Assembly (NCBI RefSeq): GCF_000241485.1
Contig: NZ_JH584241.1
Span: 3,545,443 to 3,603,036 of the forward strand
DNA from: Sphingomonas sp. PAMC 26605
GTDB lineage: Bacteria; Pseudomonadota; Alphaproteobacteria; Sphingomonadales; Sphingomonadaceae
Reading direction: 5' to 3'
DNA length: 57,594 bases
This document shows, in pieces, positions 47,555-57,550 of this stretch. The translations under genes were made by a program, and so were the position numbers. The notes below the pieces were generated by a model that was not told the origin of the DNA, made no database searches, and saw only the letters and a program-made list of their open reading frames with translations. The number at the start of each line of letters is the position of its first letter. Positions within the stretch are counted from its first letter, which is position 1.

Positions 47555-48463
47555 TTATTCTTCGTTCTTGTAGATCGAAATGATCTTGGCGAGCATCTCG
47601 AGCGCTTCCTCGCGCGGGCGCTGGAAGGTGTTGCGCCCGATGATCGAGCCGTTGCCACCACCGTCGCGAATGTCGCGCGCGTCCTGATAGATTGCGTCCG
47701 ACCCCTTCGACGCGCCGCCCGAGAAGACCACCACGCGCCGTCCGGCGAAGCTCGCCTGGACGACATGCTTGACGCGGTCCGCCTGGTTCGACCAGTCGGT
47801 GCCTTCGTACAACGGCTTGGCTTCCTTCTGCTCGATGTGATCGCTCGGCAGCTTGACCTTGATAATGTGCGCGCCGAGCAGCGCCGCCATGTGCGCGGCA
47901 TAGGCGCCGACGTCGAGCGCGAGCTCGCCCGACTTGGGGAGCATACCGCCGCGCGGATACGACCAGATCACGGTGGCGATACCGACCGATTTGGCTTCGG
48001 CCGACATTTCGCGAATCTGCCCGATCATCTCGAACAGATCGTCCGAGCCCGGATAGATGGTAAAGCCGATCGCCGCGCAGCCGAGCCGCACCGCATCCTC
48101 GACCGAGCCGGTCACCGCCTGGTTGGCGCCCTGCGCCCAGCTGTTCGAGCTGTTGACCTTGAGGATCGTCGGGACCTGCCCGGCGAAGGTCTGCGCGCCC
48201 GCTTCGATCATGCCGAGCGGCGCGGCGAAGGCCGAAAGGCCGGCATCGACCGCAAGCTGCCAATGGTAATGCGGATCGTACGCCGGCGGGTTGACCGCGA
48301 AGCTGCGCGCGGGGCCATGTTCGAAGCCCTGATCGACCGGAAGGATCACCAGCTTGCCGGTACCGCCGAGCTTGCCGTGCATCAGGATACGCGCCAGATT
48401 CGCCTTGGTCGCAGGGCTATCCGATTCATATTTGTCGAGAATGGCTTGGACTACGGGCGTCAT
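47555..48463 (-). CDS. class I fructose-bisphosphate aldolase (DhnA/FbaB type)
   Basis: A 302-residue Schiff-base aldolase of the archaeal/FbaB type that interconverts fructose 1,6-bisphosphate and the triose phosphates. ILPVDQGFEHGP (40-51), GFTIYPGSDD and the catalytic lysine strand IIKVKLPSD (Lys202 or Lys204) identify it, and FSGGASKG is the phosphate loop. pgk and gap lie 2-5 kb away on the same strand, forming a broken glycolytic/gluconeogenic cluster interrupted by two plus-strand genes. Confidence 0.94.
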   Translation of the reverse strand: MTPVVQAILDKYESDSPATKANLARILMHGKLGGTGKLVILPVDQGFEHGPARSFAVNPPAYDPHYHWQLAVDAGLSAFAAPLGMIEAGAQTFAGQVPTILKVNSSNSWAQGANQAVTGSVEDAVRLGCAAIGFTIYPGSDDLFEMIGQIREMSAEAKSVGIATVIWSYPRGGMLPKSGELALDVGAYAAHMAALLGAHIIKVKLPSDHIEQKEAKPLYEGTDWSNQADRVKHVVQASFAGRRVVVFSGGASKGSDAIYQDARDIRDGGGNGSIIGRNTFQRPREEALEMLAKIISIYKNEE

Positions 48464-48598
48464 CGACAGCTCTCCATGTGTGACTCTTTCAGCGGCTGAT
48501 AGTCAGCCAGCCCCGCGACTGCAACGCAGCAATCTGCGGCACGGCGATTGTCGCGTGCGCACTTGCCTTTTGGCCGCGCCCACGCTTTCGCAGGCGGC

Positions 48599-49807
48599 AT
48601 GAGCGATCCTGATACGCACGACCTGTCCCCCGCCGTCACCACGCTGATGGCGATCGCGTGCGGGGCGATGGTGGCGAACCTCTATTACGCGCAGACGCTG
48701 ATCGGCATGATCGGCCCCGACATCGGGCTCTCGCCCTCGGTCGCGGGCGGGATCGTCACGCTGACCCAGCTCGGCTACGGGCTCGGCCTCGCCTTCATCG
48801 TGCCGCTGTCGGACCTGATCGAGAACAAGCGGCTGATCCTTGTCGCGACTGCGGGCGCGGCGCTCGGCTGTATCGGCATCGCGCTGGCCGAGGGGCCGCG
48901 GACCTTCCTGATCGCCGCCTCGGTCACCGGGATCTGCTCGGTCGGCGCGCAGGTCCTCGTCCCGCTCGCCGCCAAACTGAGCAGCCAGGCACGGCAAGGC
49001 CGCACGATCGGCCTGGTGATGAGCGGATTGCTCACCGGCATCATGCTCGCGCGACCGGTGGCGAGCTTCGTTGCGGGAAGCCTAGGCTGGCGCGCGCTGT
49101 TCTTCTGCTCGGCGGGTGTCACCGCGCTGGTCGGCCTCGCCTTGCTGCTGATGCTGCCGGCGCGGCGGCCCGACAGCACGCTGCGCTATTCGGCCCTGCT
49201 CGCCTCATCGCTCGACCTGCTGCGGCGCTATCCCGTGTTGCGGCTGCGGGCGGCGTATCAGGCGTTGCTGTTCATCGCGTTCAACCTGTTCTGGACGGCG
49301 GCGCCGCTCGTGCTGACGCAGCGTTTCGGTCTCGGCGCGAACGGTATCGCGCTGTTCGCGCTCGCCGGCGCGGGCGGCGCGCTCGCGGCGCCGATCGCCG
49401 GCCACTACGCCGACAAGGGGCACGCCCGCGCGACGACGCTGCTCGCGTTGCTGTTGCTGACCGTGTCGTTCGTCGCTGCCGATCTGGTCGTCGCGGCAAG
49501 CGGCCTGATCGCCTTCGCAGCAACCGCAGTGCTGATCGACGCCGCGGTGCAGCTCAACCAGATCTCGGGCCAGCGCATCATCTTCGGGCTCGACAGCGCG
49601 GCCGGCGGGCGGATCAACGCCGCCTATATGACGATCGTCTTCGTGTTCGGCGCGAGCGGATCGCTGATCGGCAGCGCGAGCTTCGCCGCGGGCGGCTGGC
49701 TGCTGTCGAGCCTGATCGGCGCGGCGATCGGCGGCACGGCGCTGTTGCTGTACCTGCTGTTCGATCGTCGCTCCGCGAGTGACGGAGCCGAGCCTCGCCA
49801 GGATTGA
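48599..49807 (+). CDS. MFS transporter, probable efflux carrier
   Basis: A 402-residue major facilitator with about 12 membrane segments. NLYYAQTLIGMIGPDIGLS is typical of the DHA1-like exporter group related to YgaY/YtbD-type proteins. The cytoplasmic loop 2-3 motif is degenerate (SDLIENKRLI). The substrate is unknown; a drug or sugar is possible. The start at 48599 excludes a non-conserved leader. It is divergent from fda. Confidence 0.85.
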   Translation: MSDPDTHDLSPAVTTLMAIACGAMVANLYYAQTLIGMIGPDIGLSPSVAGGIVTLTQLGYGLGLAFIVPLSDLIENKRLILVATAGAALGCIGIALAEGPRTFLIAASVTGICSVGAQVLVPLAAKLSSQARQGRTIGLVMSGLLTGIMLARPVASFVAGSLGWRALFFCSAGVTALVGLALLLMLPARRPDSTLRYSALLASSLDLLRRYPVLRLRAAYQALLFIAFNLFWTAAPLVLTQRFGLGANGIALFALAGAGGALAAPIAGHYADKGHARATTLLALLLLTVSFVAADLVVAASGLIAFAATAVLIDAAVQLNQISGQRIIFGLDSAAGGRINAAYMTIVFVFGASGSLIGSASFAAGGWLLSSLIGAAIGGTALLLYLLFDRRSASDGAEPRQD

Positions 49808-49856
49808 CCGCTTCCGCGATCCGCGACACTCTCATGCGATAGCGGGGGGCGGGACG

Positions 49857-50363
49857 ATGCGGATTTTATCGGGGATTTCACGGTGCCTGGGGCTGGTTGC
49901 TGTCGTGGCGCTATCGGCCGCGGCGAGCCCGCAACCCAAGGTCGGCGAACTCGCTCCGCGGTTCGAGCTGACGCTGATCGAAGGCAGCAAGGTCTCGTCG
50001 GACCAACTCCGCGGCCAGGTCGTCGTGCTCAATTTCTGGGCGACGTGGTGCGGACCATGCAAGAAGGAGCTGCCGCTGCTCGACGCCTATTACGAGGCGC
50101 AGAAAACCCACGGCCTCAAGGTCTTCGCGATCGCGACCGAGGATTCGCTCCAGCCGTTCCAGTTGAAGAAGCTGTTCGCGGTGATGCACATGCAATCGGC
50201 ACGCCGAATCAAGGGGCCCTACACCGCGCTGGAAGGCGTGCCGACCAACTTCATCATCGATCGAGCGGGTCGGTTGCGCTACGCCAAAGCCGACGCGTTC
50301 GACCTCGATGCACTCAACACATTGCTCGTCCCGCTGCTGCAGGAGTCCGCACCGCAAGGATGA
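49857..50363 (+). CDS. TlpA-like thioredoxin-fold protein
   Basis: A 168-residue exported thiol-disulfide protein. A signal peptide or anchor (1-23) is followed by a redoxin domain with the WCGPC active site (Cys65, Cys68) in FWATWCGPCKKELP and a cis-Pro segment GVPTNFIID. It likely acts as a periplasmic reductant, for example in cytochrome maturation or protein thiol repair. The ATG at 49857 follows a GGGGGCGGGA run. It lies 49 bases after the MFS gene. Confidence 0.9.
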   Translation: MRILSGISRCLGLVAVVALSAAASPQPKVGELAPRFELTLIEGSKVSSDQLRGQVVVLNFWATWCGPCKKELPLLDAYYEAQKTHGLKVFAIATEDSLQPFQLKKLFAVMHMQSARRIKGPYTALEGVPTNFIIDRAGRLRYAKADAFDLDALNTLLVPLLQESAPQG

Positions 50364-50407
50364 GGACGGCCAGTCCGCCCCTCTCCCCATTGCGTCCCAA
50401 GCCCCGC

Positions 50408-51613
50408 TTACCGCGACAGAGCAGCAACGCCTGGCAAGTCCTTGCCTTCCATCCATTCCAGGAACGCGCCGCCCGCGGTCGAGACAAAGGTGAAATCGTC
50501 GGCCGCGCCTGCCTGGTTGAGCGCGGCGACGGTATCCCCGCCACCCGCGACCGAGACGAGCGAGCCGCTCTTGGTCAGCGCCGCGGCGGTCTTCGCCAGC
50601 GCGACCGTCGCCGTATCGAACGGCGGGGTCTCGAACGCCCCGAGCGGGCCGTTCCACACCAGCGTGCGGCAGTTCTTCAGAACGTCGGCAAGCGCCTCGG
50701 TCGCGGCGGGGCCAACGTCGAGGATCATCTCGTCGGCGGCGACCTCGTGGACGTTGACGGTGCGCACCGGCGGATTGGCGCGGAATTCCTTTGCCACCAC
50801 GACGTCATAGGGCAGATGAATCGTGCAGTTCGCGCGCTCCGCAGCTGCGAAGATTTCTTCGGCAGTGGCTGTAAGCTCATGCTCGCACAGGCTTTTCCCC
50901 ACATCGACGCCGCGCGCCGCGAGGAAGGTGTTGGCCATACCGCCACCGATGATCAGATGATCGACGCGCGCGACGAGGTGCTTGAGCACGTCGAGCTTGG
51001 TCGACACCTTGGCGCCGCCGACCACCGCCGCGACGGGATGCTCGGGATTGCCGAGCGCCTTGTCGAGCGCGTCGAGCTCAATCTCCATCGCCCGGCCGGC
51101 GAACGCCGGGAGCAGATGCGCGAGCCCCTCGGTCGAGGCGTGCGCGCGGTGTGCGGCAGAGAAGGCATCGTTGACGTAGAAATCGCCGAGCGCGGCGAGC
51201 TCTGCCGCGAACGCCGGGTCATTCTTCTCCTCGCCTGCGTTGAAGCGCGTATTCTCGAGGATCGCGACGTCGCCCGGCTGGAGGTTCGCCATCGCGTCGG
51301 CCGCGCCGTCGTAATCGACGAACTGGACCGGGCGGCCGAGCACGTCCGAATACGGGCGCGTCAGCAGCGCGAGCGACATATCGGGATTGCGCATGCCCTT
51401 GGGCCGCCCAAAATGCGCAAGGATCAGTATGATCGCGCCCTTGTCCGAGAGTTCGGTCACGGTCGGCAAGGTTGCGCGGAAGCGCGTGTCATCGCTGACT
51501 TTTCCGTCCGCCATCGGCACGTTGAGGTCTTCGCGGACCAGCACGCGCTTGCCGCGCACGTCGCCCATGTCGTCGAGGGTCTTGAAAGCCCGAGCCACTG
51601 AAGAGTCCGTCAT
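50408..51613 (-). CDS. pgk: phosphoglycerate kinase
   Basis: A 401-residue two-domain kinase: VREDLNVP (N-terminal substrate binding), HFGRPKG, the hinge region, [10 protein letters not shown] and the C-terminal [16 protein letters not shown]-binding segment. The start at 51613 is preceded by GGTGGA and overlaps the upstream MOSC gene stop by four bases (ATGA), so translation of pgk is coupled to that gene. Confidence 0.97.
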   Translation of the reverse strand: MTDSSVARAFKTLDDMGDVRGKRVLVREDLNVPMADGKVSDDTRFRATLPTVTELSDKGAIILILAHFGRPKGMRNPDMSLALLTRPYSDVLGRPVQFVDYDGAADAMANLQPGDVAILENTRFNAGEEKNDPAFAAELAALGDFYVNDAFSAAHRAHASTEGLAHLLPAFAGRAMEIELDALDKALGNPEHPVAAVVGGAKVSTKLDVLKHLVARVDHLIIGGGMANTFLAARGVDVGKSLCEHELTATAEEIFAAAERANCTIHLPYDVVVAKEFRANPPVRTVNVHEVAADEMILDVGPAATEALADVLKNCRTLVWNGPLGAFETPPFDTATVALAKTAAALTKSGSLVSVAGGGDTVAALNQAGAADDFTFVSTAGGAFLEWMEGKDLPGVAALSR

Positions 51614-52080
51614 GGTTCCACCCTGATAGAATCGCCGACGCGGATGATCCCGCCGACAAGAACACGCGAACAGGCGCCGCCACGCCAATCTAGCAGGAGC
51701 GCCGCTTTCAAGCCCGGCGCGAGCGCTTCCATCCGCTCGCACGGATCGGTCTCGCGCGTGATGGTGAGGACGACGTCGTCGCCGATGCGCAGTTTCGCGC
51801 CCGCAAGCTGTGGAAGATCAAGACCTTCGACGAGGAGGTTAGATCGCCGTTCGAACCATGGCAGGCTATGCCCAACCTCGGCCATCGCGGCATCCCAGTC
51901 GGTCCGCTCGATTAGCGTGACCTGCCGTTTGCCCTTGCCGCCGGGTTTGATCGTCCCGCGGAAATCACCGTGGAGCCCGCCGTCGAGCGTGACCTCGACA
52001 TGATCGACGGTCTCCATCGGCCCCTTGGGTCGGCCGTGGCGCGCGATGCCCGCCAATGTTCCAACCACGGTACTCAGCAC
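51610..52080 (-). CDS. MOSC domain-containing protein
   Basis: A 156-residue protein if GTG at 52080 is used. It begins [20 protein letters not shown] and contains GGLHGDFRG and RQVTLIE, typical of the molybdenum-cofactor sulfurase C-terminal (MOSC) domain, presumed to handle sulfur or molybdenum cofactor chemistry. The frame stays open upstream through a palindromic repeat (52088-52166) to a GTG at 52185 one base after the gap stop; that version would add a repeat-encoded N-terminus reading HPRESGDPASSAP. I favour the short form. It overlaps pgk by four bases. Confidence 0.85.
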   Translation of the reverse strand: MLSTVVGTLAGIARHGRPKGPMETVDHVEVTLDGGLHGDFRGTIKPGGKGKRQVTLIERTDWDAAMAEVGHSLPWFERRSNLLVEGLDLPQLAGAKLRIGDDVVLTITRETDPCERMEALAPGLKAALLLDWRGGACSRVLVGGIIRVGDSIRVEP

Positions 52081-52087
52081 ACCCGCC

Positions 52088-52166
52088 GTCACCCCCGCGA
52101 AAGCGGGGGTCGCGCTTCTTTCCGCCGGAGCAGAAGAGGCGGGATCCCCGCTTTCGCGGGGATGAC
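52088..52166. repeat. GTCAY-type palindromic repeat between gap and the MOSC gene
   Basis: Ends GTCACCCCCGCGAAAGCGGG and CCCCGCTTTCGCGGGGATGA then C. Same subtype as 3386-3467 and 31026-31105. It sits between gapA and the MOSC gene and is open in the MOSC frame. Confidence 0.9.
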
Positions 52167-52186
52167 GGGGGGAGGCAAACGTCACC

Positions 52187-53197
<1,011 letters not shown>

Positions 53198-53375
53198 CGT
53201 CCTGGCTCCTTCAAGCACTTGGGTCGATCGGCGGCGCGCCGCCGACTCTGTTTCGATGGGCGCGTCTTTGCGGGCGCGCGGGCAGCGCGTCAACCGCCCC
53301 GAACGCGCGGCGAGTCGGGCGGCGCGAGCGCCGACGCGCCTTGTTCGAGCGGTGTGCCATGCTATCTCACTCGGA

Positions 53376-53564
53376 ATGGCAGACACCACGACATCTTCGA
53401 CCCTCGACCGTATCGACCGTGCGCTGGAGCGCATCGAGGCCGCCGCCGCAGCCCGCACGGCCAGCACTGTTGCCCTTCAGAAACGCCACGAAAAGCTTCG
53501 CACGCGGATGGCCGAGGCGGTTTCCGCGCTCGACGCAGTGATCGCACGCGAGAGCGAAGCCTGA
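53376..53564 (+). CDS. small coiled-coil protein upstream of zapA
   Basis: A 62-residue helical protein ([20 protein letters not shown], then an Ala-rich helix ending AVIARESEA). Its stop overlaps the zapA ATG by one base (TGATG). A small coiled-coil gene, often annotated DUF4164 or hypothetical, commonly precedes zapA in alphaproteobacteria and may act with it at the division site. The function here is inferred from context only. Confidence 0.75.
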   Translation: MADTTTSSTLDRIDRALERIEAAAAARTASTVALQKRHEKLRTRMAEAVSALDAVIARESEA

Positions 53565-53851
53565 TGGCCGACGTCACGCTCGAGATCGGCGATCGTCGCC
53601 ACGTCGTTTCCTCGCCCGACGGGCAGGAAGACCAGTTGCGCCGCCTCGCGGCAATGCTCGACGAGCATTGGCCGATGGCGGTGCGCGCGTCGGGCGGACT
53701 CAGCGGCGAGCGTACGATGATGTTCGTCGCGCTGATGCTCGCCGACTCGCTCGAGGAGGCCAATCGCCGCCCGGCCGAGATCAAGGACGAGGTGCTGCTC
53801 ACCACGATCGCCGAGCGGCTCGAATCGCTTGCCGACTCCCTTGAGCAATAG
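53564..53851 (+). CDS. zapA: cell division protein ZapA
   Basis: A 95-residue ZapA that binds FtsZ and bundles its protofilaments. The N-terminal strand-turn region ADVTLEIGDRRHVVSSPDGQ and the central helix ERTMMFVALMLADSLEEANR lead to a C-terminal coiled coil. It is coupled to the small upstream gene by a one-base overlap. The 6S RNA candidate and cyclo-ligase gene follow, the arrangement conserved across proteobacteria. Confidence 0.93.
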   Translation: MADVTLEIGDRRHVVSSPDGQEDQLRRLAAMLDEHWPMAVRASGGLSGERTMMFVALMLADSLEEANRRPAEIKDEVLLTTIAERLESLADSLEQ

Positions 53852-53869
53852 TCGCGGAGCGCCTATATC

Positions 53870-54040
53870 GGTCGGTGGCGGGCACTGCCCGGTACGAGCC
53901 TTTATTATCCCTGAGGCTATTCATCATCCAAGGGGGTTGTCCCTGCCAGGGTCTTGGCCCGAAGCACATGATCCCCACCTGACGTACCGCGCGTCAGAGG
54001 ATAACCCGGCACACGGCCATGGCGGTCCCGCCACCGCTTC
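53870..54040 (+). ncRNA. ssrS: 6S RNA candidate
   Basis: Bases 53873-53882 (CGGTGGCGGG) and 54027-54036 (CCCGCCACCG) form a perfect ten-pair closing stem about 165 bases apart. An inner stem pairs TTATCC (53905-53910) with GGATAA (53999-54004), continued by CTGA with TCAG across one bulge. A separate small hairpin, TGACG with CGTCA at about 53980-53996, could form in the bubble. The position between zapA and the 5-formyltetrahydrofolate cyclo-ligase gene is the classical 6S RNA locus. 6S RNA sequesters sigma70 RNA polymerase in stationary phase. The exact ends are not determined. Confidence 0.65.
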
Positions 54041-54060
54041 TGAAACCATGCGACGCTCCC

Positions 54061-54152
54061 GTCGCCCCGGCGCAGGCCGGGGCCGACCGGCGGTGCGCAC
54101 GCGGCCAACCCAGCGCGCCCGACATAGCGGCCCCGGCCTACGCCGGGGCAAC
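54061..54152. repeat. GTCAY-type palindromic repeat before the cyclo-ligase gene
   Basis: Ends GTCGCCCCGGCGCAGGCCGG and CCCCGGCCTACGCCGGGGCA then AC. Same subtype as the copy inside birA. It fills the space between the 6S RNA candidate and the cyclo-ligase start, ending five bases before its GTG. Confidence 0.88.
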
Positions 54153-54157
54153 GGCTC

Positions 54158-54703
54158 GTGATCGACAAGCGCGCCTTGCGCGCGCGCATCCGTGCCGAGC
54201 GGGACGCCTTCTTCGCGAGTAGTCCGCCCGCCATCGTGCCGCCTCCGCAATTCCTCGCGCTGCTGGACTCGGGTCTAACGGTGACCTCCTACGTCCCGAT
54301 CGGCAGCGAAGCCGACCCCTCCCCGCTCGCGCGCGCGGCGGTCGAGGCCGGATGCAGCATCGCGCTGCCGCACGTCACGACGCGAACCGAACCGATGCGC
54401 TTCCTCGCCTGGGATACCGAAGCCGCGCTGCAGGCGGGCCCCTACGGCCTCCACCAGCCTGCCAGCGCGGCCGGCGCGCTCGCCCCCGACATCATCCTGA
54501 CGCCGCTGCTCGCGTTCGACGCCAAGCTCGACCGGCTCGGCCAGGGCGCGGGCTATTACGACCGCGCCTTCGCGCAATTCCCGCACGCGCGTCGGATCGG
54601 TGTTGCGTGGAGTGTTCAACAGGTCGACACCCTGCCGACCGATCCGTGGGACATGCCGCTCCACGCGATCATCACCGAAACCGGATGGATCGAACGCCGA
54701 TGA
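54158..54703 (+). CDS. 5-formyltetrahydrofolate cyclo-ligase
   Basis: A 181-residue enzyme that converts 5-formyl-THF to 5,10-methenyl-THF with ATP. The signature GQGAGYYDRAF begins at residue 129, and the N-terminal KRALRARIRAERDAF is typical. It begins with GTG and no normal ribosome binding site is visible because a palindromic repeat ends five bases upstream. Its stop overlaps the DUF2842 start (ATGA). Confidence 0.93.
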   Translation: MIDKRALRARIRAERDAFFASSPPAIVPPPQFLALLDSGLTVTSYVPIGSEADPSPLARAAVEAGCSIALPHVTTRTEPMRFLAWDTEAALQAGPYGLHQPASAAGALAPDIILTPLLAFDAKLDRLGQGAGYYDRAFAQFPHARRIGVAWSVQQVDTLPTDPWDMPLHAIITETGWIERR

Positions 54704-54909
54704 CCCCAAGCTGGCGCAAACCCGTCGGGATGCTCGCCATCCTCGCCTTGATCGGCTTGTGGTGTGTGGCGGCGGCAAGTCTGTCGGGCGTGGTCGGCCA
54801 GTGGCATCCGCTGCTGCAGGCGCTGTTCTACCTCGTCGCGGGAATTGCCTGGATCTGGGTTTTGCCGCTGCGGCGGATGTTGGTGTGGATGGAAACCGGC
54901 ACCTGGTAG
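54700..54909 (+). CDS. DUF2842 family small membrane protein
   Basis: A 69-residue protein with two membrane helices (11-30 and 41-58) and the text MTPSWRKPVGMLAILALIGL, then WIWVLPLRRMLVWME. This matches the alphaproteobacterial DUF2842 family, whose function is unknown. It is coupled to the cyclo-ligase by a four-base overlap. Confidence 0.9.
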   Translation: MTPSWRKPVGMLAILALIGLWCVAAASLSGVVGQWHPLLQALFYLVAGIAWIWVLPLRRMLVWMETGTW

Positions 54910-55059
54910 GCCGCGGATGGTTCGCAGAGATGCGCCCTGGCGTCCCAGACGATCCTATTCAACAGGACCAACATTCCTGCCGCAGCCGGACGGTGTCGGG
55001 AGGTTTGCGCTCTAATGTCTGGGATCCAAGTCCGCGAAACGCCATCCCAAATCAGGGAA

Positions 55060-55136
<77 letters not shown>

Positions 55137-55180
55137 TTATTCAGCGTGAGGCGCGTCTCTATGGGGGTGACTCCAGCCTG

Positions 55181-56395
55181 TCAACCGCCCGTTTCGCGTT
55201 CATCCGAAGAATTTGCAAAATTGCCGGGACGGCGCTGGGTCAAGGTCCCGTGTTCAAACAGGAAACCCGCAATGTCGGGTTTTCCCGCCGCCCCCAGCAC
55301 CGTCTGCAGGATGATGAGCAGCGGCACCGCGAGCAGCGTTCCCGCCGTCCCCCACACCCACGACCAGAAGGAAATCGACACGAGAATCATGATCGGGTTG
55401 ATCGTGAGGCGATGCCCGACGATCAGCGGGGTGATCGCATTGGCCTCGACCAGATGGCAGCCGATCATCACCAACGCCGGCACCAGCGCGACCCAGATAT
55501 CGTGGAAGGTCATCAGCCCGCCGAGCGCGAGCAGCAACGCTGCGGTGATCGGCCCGAAATATGGCACGTAGTTAAGCAGGGCGACGATCCCGCCCCACAT
55601 CAGCGGGAAGGGCATCCCCATCAGGTAGAGCAGCCCCGAAATGGCGAGCCCGAGCGCGAGGTTGATGATCGTGATCGTCCCGAGATAGGCCGACGTGTCA
55701 TCGACCACGCTCTGGATGACGCGCGCGGTCGCCATCGCCCCACCGAAGCTCGAGCGGCTGGTGATCGTGCGACGCCGCAGCCGCGTCCAGCCCGACAGGA
55801 AGAAGAAGACCACGAGAATCCCGAAGAACACCTGGACGATCACCGACGGCGCGAAACTCGCGGCGAGTTCGAGGATCGAGCTCGGCGGCGTCACTGCAGT
55901 GGTCGGCGGTGCCTTGACCGGCCCGGTCGCGGCGAGATGCTGCACCGTGCGATTGAGATATTTCTGAAAGCTCGAATAGAGATCGATCAGCGGCGCGATG
56001 TTCATCTGGATCCGGTCGATCCGCTCGGGCAGCCGCCGGAAGAATTCGGTCGCGGGCACGATGATCGCCGCCAGCGCGACGTTCGCGGCAACGAGAAACA
56101 GCAGCACGCAGGTCAACGCCGCAAGCGCCGAAGGCACGCGCCGCCGCTCGAGCCATTCGAGCACGGGAACGAGCGCGATCGCGATCACCAGCGCCGCGGT
56201 CGTCGGGAGGAAGAATTCCGCCCCCGCCTTGAGCGCGAACGGCAATGCGACCGTCAGGCCCACCCCCGCGATCAGCGTCAGCGCCGCCAGCAGCCGGTCG
56301 CGGCGCATCGCGATCCGCCATTCATCCTCGGGCTCCTCGGTCGGAACCGGCGGCAGCCCGAGCGCCCCGCTGTTGTTGATGTCGCGATCTGCCAT
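55181..56395 (-). CDS. AI-2E family transporter (PerM/TqsA-like)
   Basis: A 404-residue membrane protein with about eight helices. A soluble region around 110-170 separates the N- and C-terminal membrane bundles. The conserved C-terminal text VALLNYVPYFGPITAALLLA, then ITPLIVGHRLTINPIMI, is diagnostic. The family includes the autoinducer-2 exporter TqsA and several Na+/H+ or unknown transporters, so a specific substrate cannot be claimed. Confidence 0.88.
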   Translation of the reverse strand: MADRDINNSGALGLPPVPTEEPEDEWRIAMRRDRLLAALTLIAGVGLTVALPFALKAGAEFFLPTTAALVIAIALVPVLEWLERRRVPSALAALTCVLLFLVAANVALAAIIVPATEFFRRLPERIDRIQMNIAPLIDLYSSFQKYLNRTVQHLAATGPVKAPPTTAVTPPSSILELAASFAPSVIVQVFFGILVVFFFLSGWTRLRRRTITSRSSFGGAMATARVIQSVVDDTSAYLGTITIINLALGLAISGLLYLMGMPFPLMWGGIVALLNYVPYFGPITAALLLALGGLMTFHDIWVALVPALVMIGCHLVEANAITPLIVGHRLTINPIMILVSISFWSWVWGTAGTLLAVPLLIILQTVLGAAGKPDIAGFLFEHGTLTQRRPGNFANSSDERETGG

Positions 56396-56575
56396 AGGCG
56401 TGACCGTAGCGGCATTCGCTCGCCACGCAAACGCCGTGCGTTTCCCACACTATCCGGGTCGCATGATGCCGCCGGCGCCGATGCCTGCCCTTGGCGCGCC
56501 GCTGCGGCGCGGGTACCGTCGGCACCGCAACGCGGCGGTCGTCGGGGATTTGACCGCCAGGAAACAGGAACAGCG

Positions 56576-57547
56576 ATGACCGATACCGAAGCGACGAAGC
56601 GCCCGCGCGCGCAATGGGCCCATCTGTTCTTCGGAAAGGACGGGTTGCGCGCGGGATGGAGCATGGCGCTGTTCCTCGTCCTCGTCACGGTCCTGACCTT
56701 CGTGGCGGTCGCCGTCACCACCGGGTTCCACCAGCCGACCACGAGCAAGGCCGGAACGCCGCAGCCAGTCTGGCCGACGATTGGCGTCGAGGCGGCGAGC
56801 TTCGCGGTCGTCGGGCTCGCCGCCTTTATCGTCTCGCTGGTCGAGCGTCGTCCGTTCACCCGCTACGGCCTGCGGCGCGAGGCGATGCTGCCCGACCTCC
56901 TCAAGGGCATGGCATGGGGTCTGGCGATGCTGTCGGTGTTGACCGGCCTGCTCGCGCTCGCGGGGGCGCTGGTGTTCGACGGCGTCGCGCTGAGCGCTGG
57001 CGCCGCATTGACCTATGGCGCGCTATGGCTCGTCGCGTTCGCGCTGGTCGGGCTGTTCGAGGAGTTCCTCACGCGCGGATTCCTGCAATATACGCTCGCA
57101 CGCGGCGTCGCCGGGATCGTCACCGCGGTCGCGCCAAACAATCGCCATGCGCGGACGATCGGCTTCTGGGGCGCCGCCGCGGTCTTCTCGGTCGGGCTGT
57201 TCGCGATCGGGCATCTCTTCAACAAGGGCGAGACCGCGATGGGGCTGGTCAGCGTCGCGCTCGCCGGGCTGACCTTCGCCTATGTGCTCTACCGCACCGG
57301 CTCGCTGTGGTGGGCGATCGGCTTCCACGCGACGTGGGACTGGGCGCAGTCCTTCCTCTACGGGGTGCCCGATTCGGGCGCGATGATGCAGGGGCATCTG
57401 CTCGTCACGCACCCTGTCGGCGCAACCTTGCTGTCGGGCGGGCCGACCGGCCCCGAGGGCAGCGTGCTGATCGTGCCGACCTTGCTGCTGACGCTCGTCA
57501 TCATCCACCGCACGCTGCCGCGCCGCGCGACGGCGTTCGACGCCTGA
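56576..57547 (+). CDS. CPBP family intramembrane metalloprotease
   Basis: A 323-residue membrane protein with about eight helices. The CPBP (Abi/CAAX-protease-like) motifs are present: Glu162-Glu163 and Arg167 in FEEFLTRGFL, His213 in FAIGHLFN, and His251 in GFHATWDW. These are the expected metal and catalytic residues, so it is probably an active intramembrane protease, of unknown substrate. The ATG follows AGGAAACAGGAA. It is divergent from the AI-2E transporter gene. Confidence 0.9.
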   Translation: MTDTEATKRPRAQWAHLFFGKDGLRAGWSMALFLVLVTVLTFVAVAVTTGFHQPTTSKAGTPQPVWPTIGVEAASFAVVGLAAFIVSLVERRPFTRYGLRREAMLPDLLKGMAWGLAMLSVLTGLLALAGALVFDGVALSAGAALTYGALWLVAFALVGLFEEFLTRGFLQYTLARGVAGIVTAVAPNNRHARTIGFWGAAAVFSVGLFAIGHLFNKGETAMGLVSVALAGLTFAYVLYRTGSLWWAIGFHATWDWAQSFLYGVPDSGAMMQGHLLVTHPVGATLLSGGPTGPEGSVLIVPTLLLTLVIIHRTLPRRATAFDA

Positions 57548-57550
57548 GCT

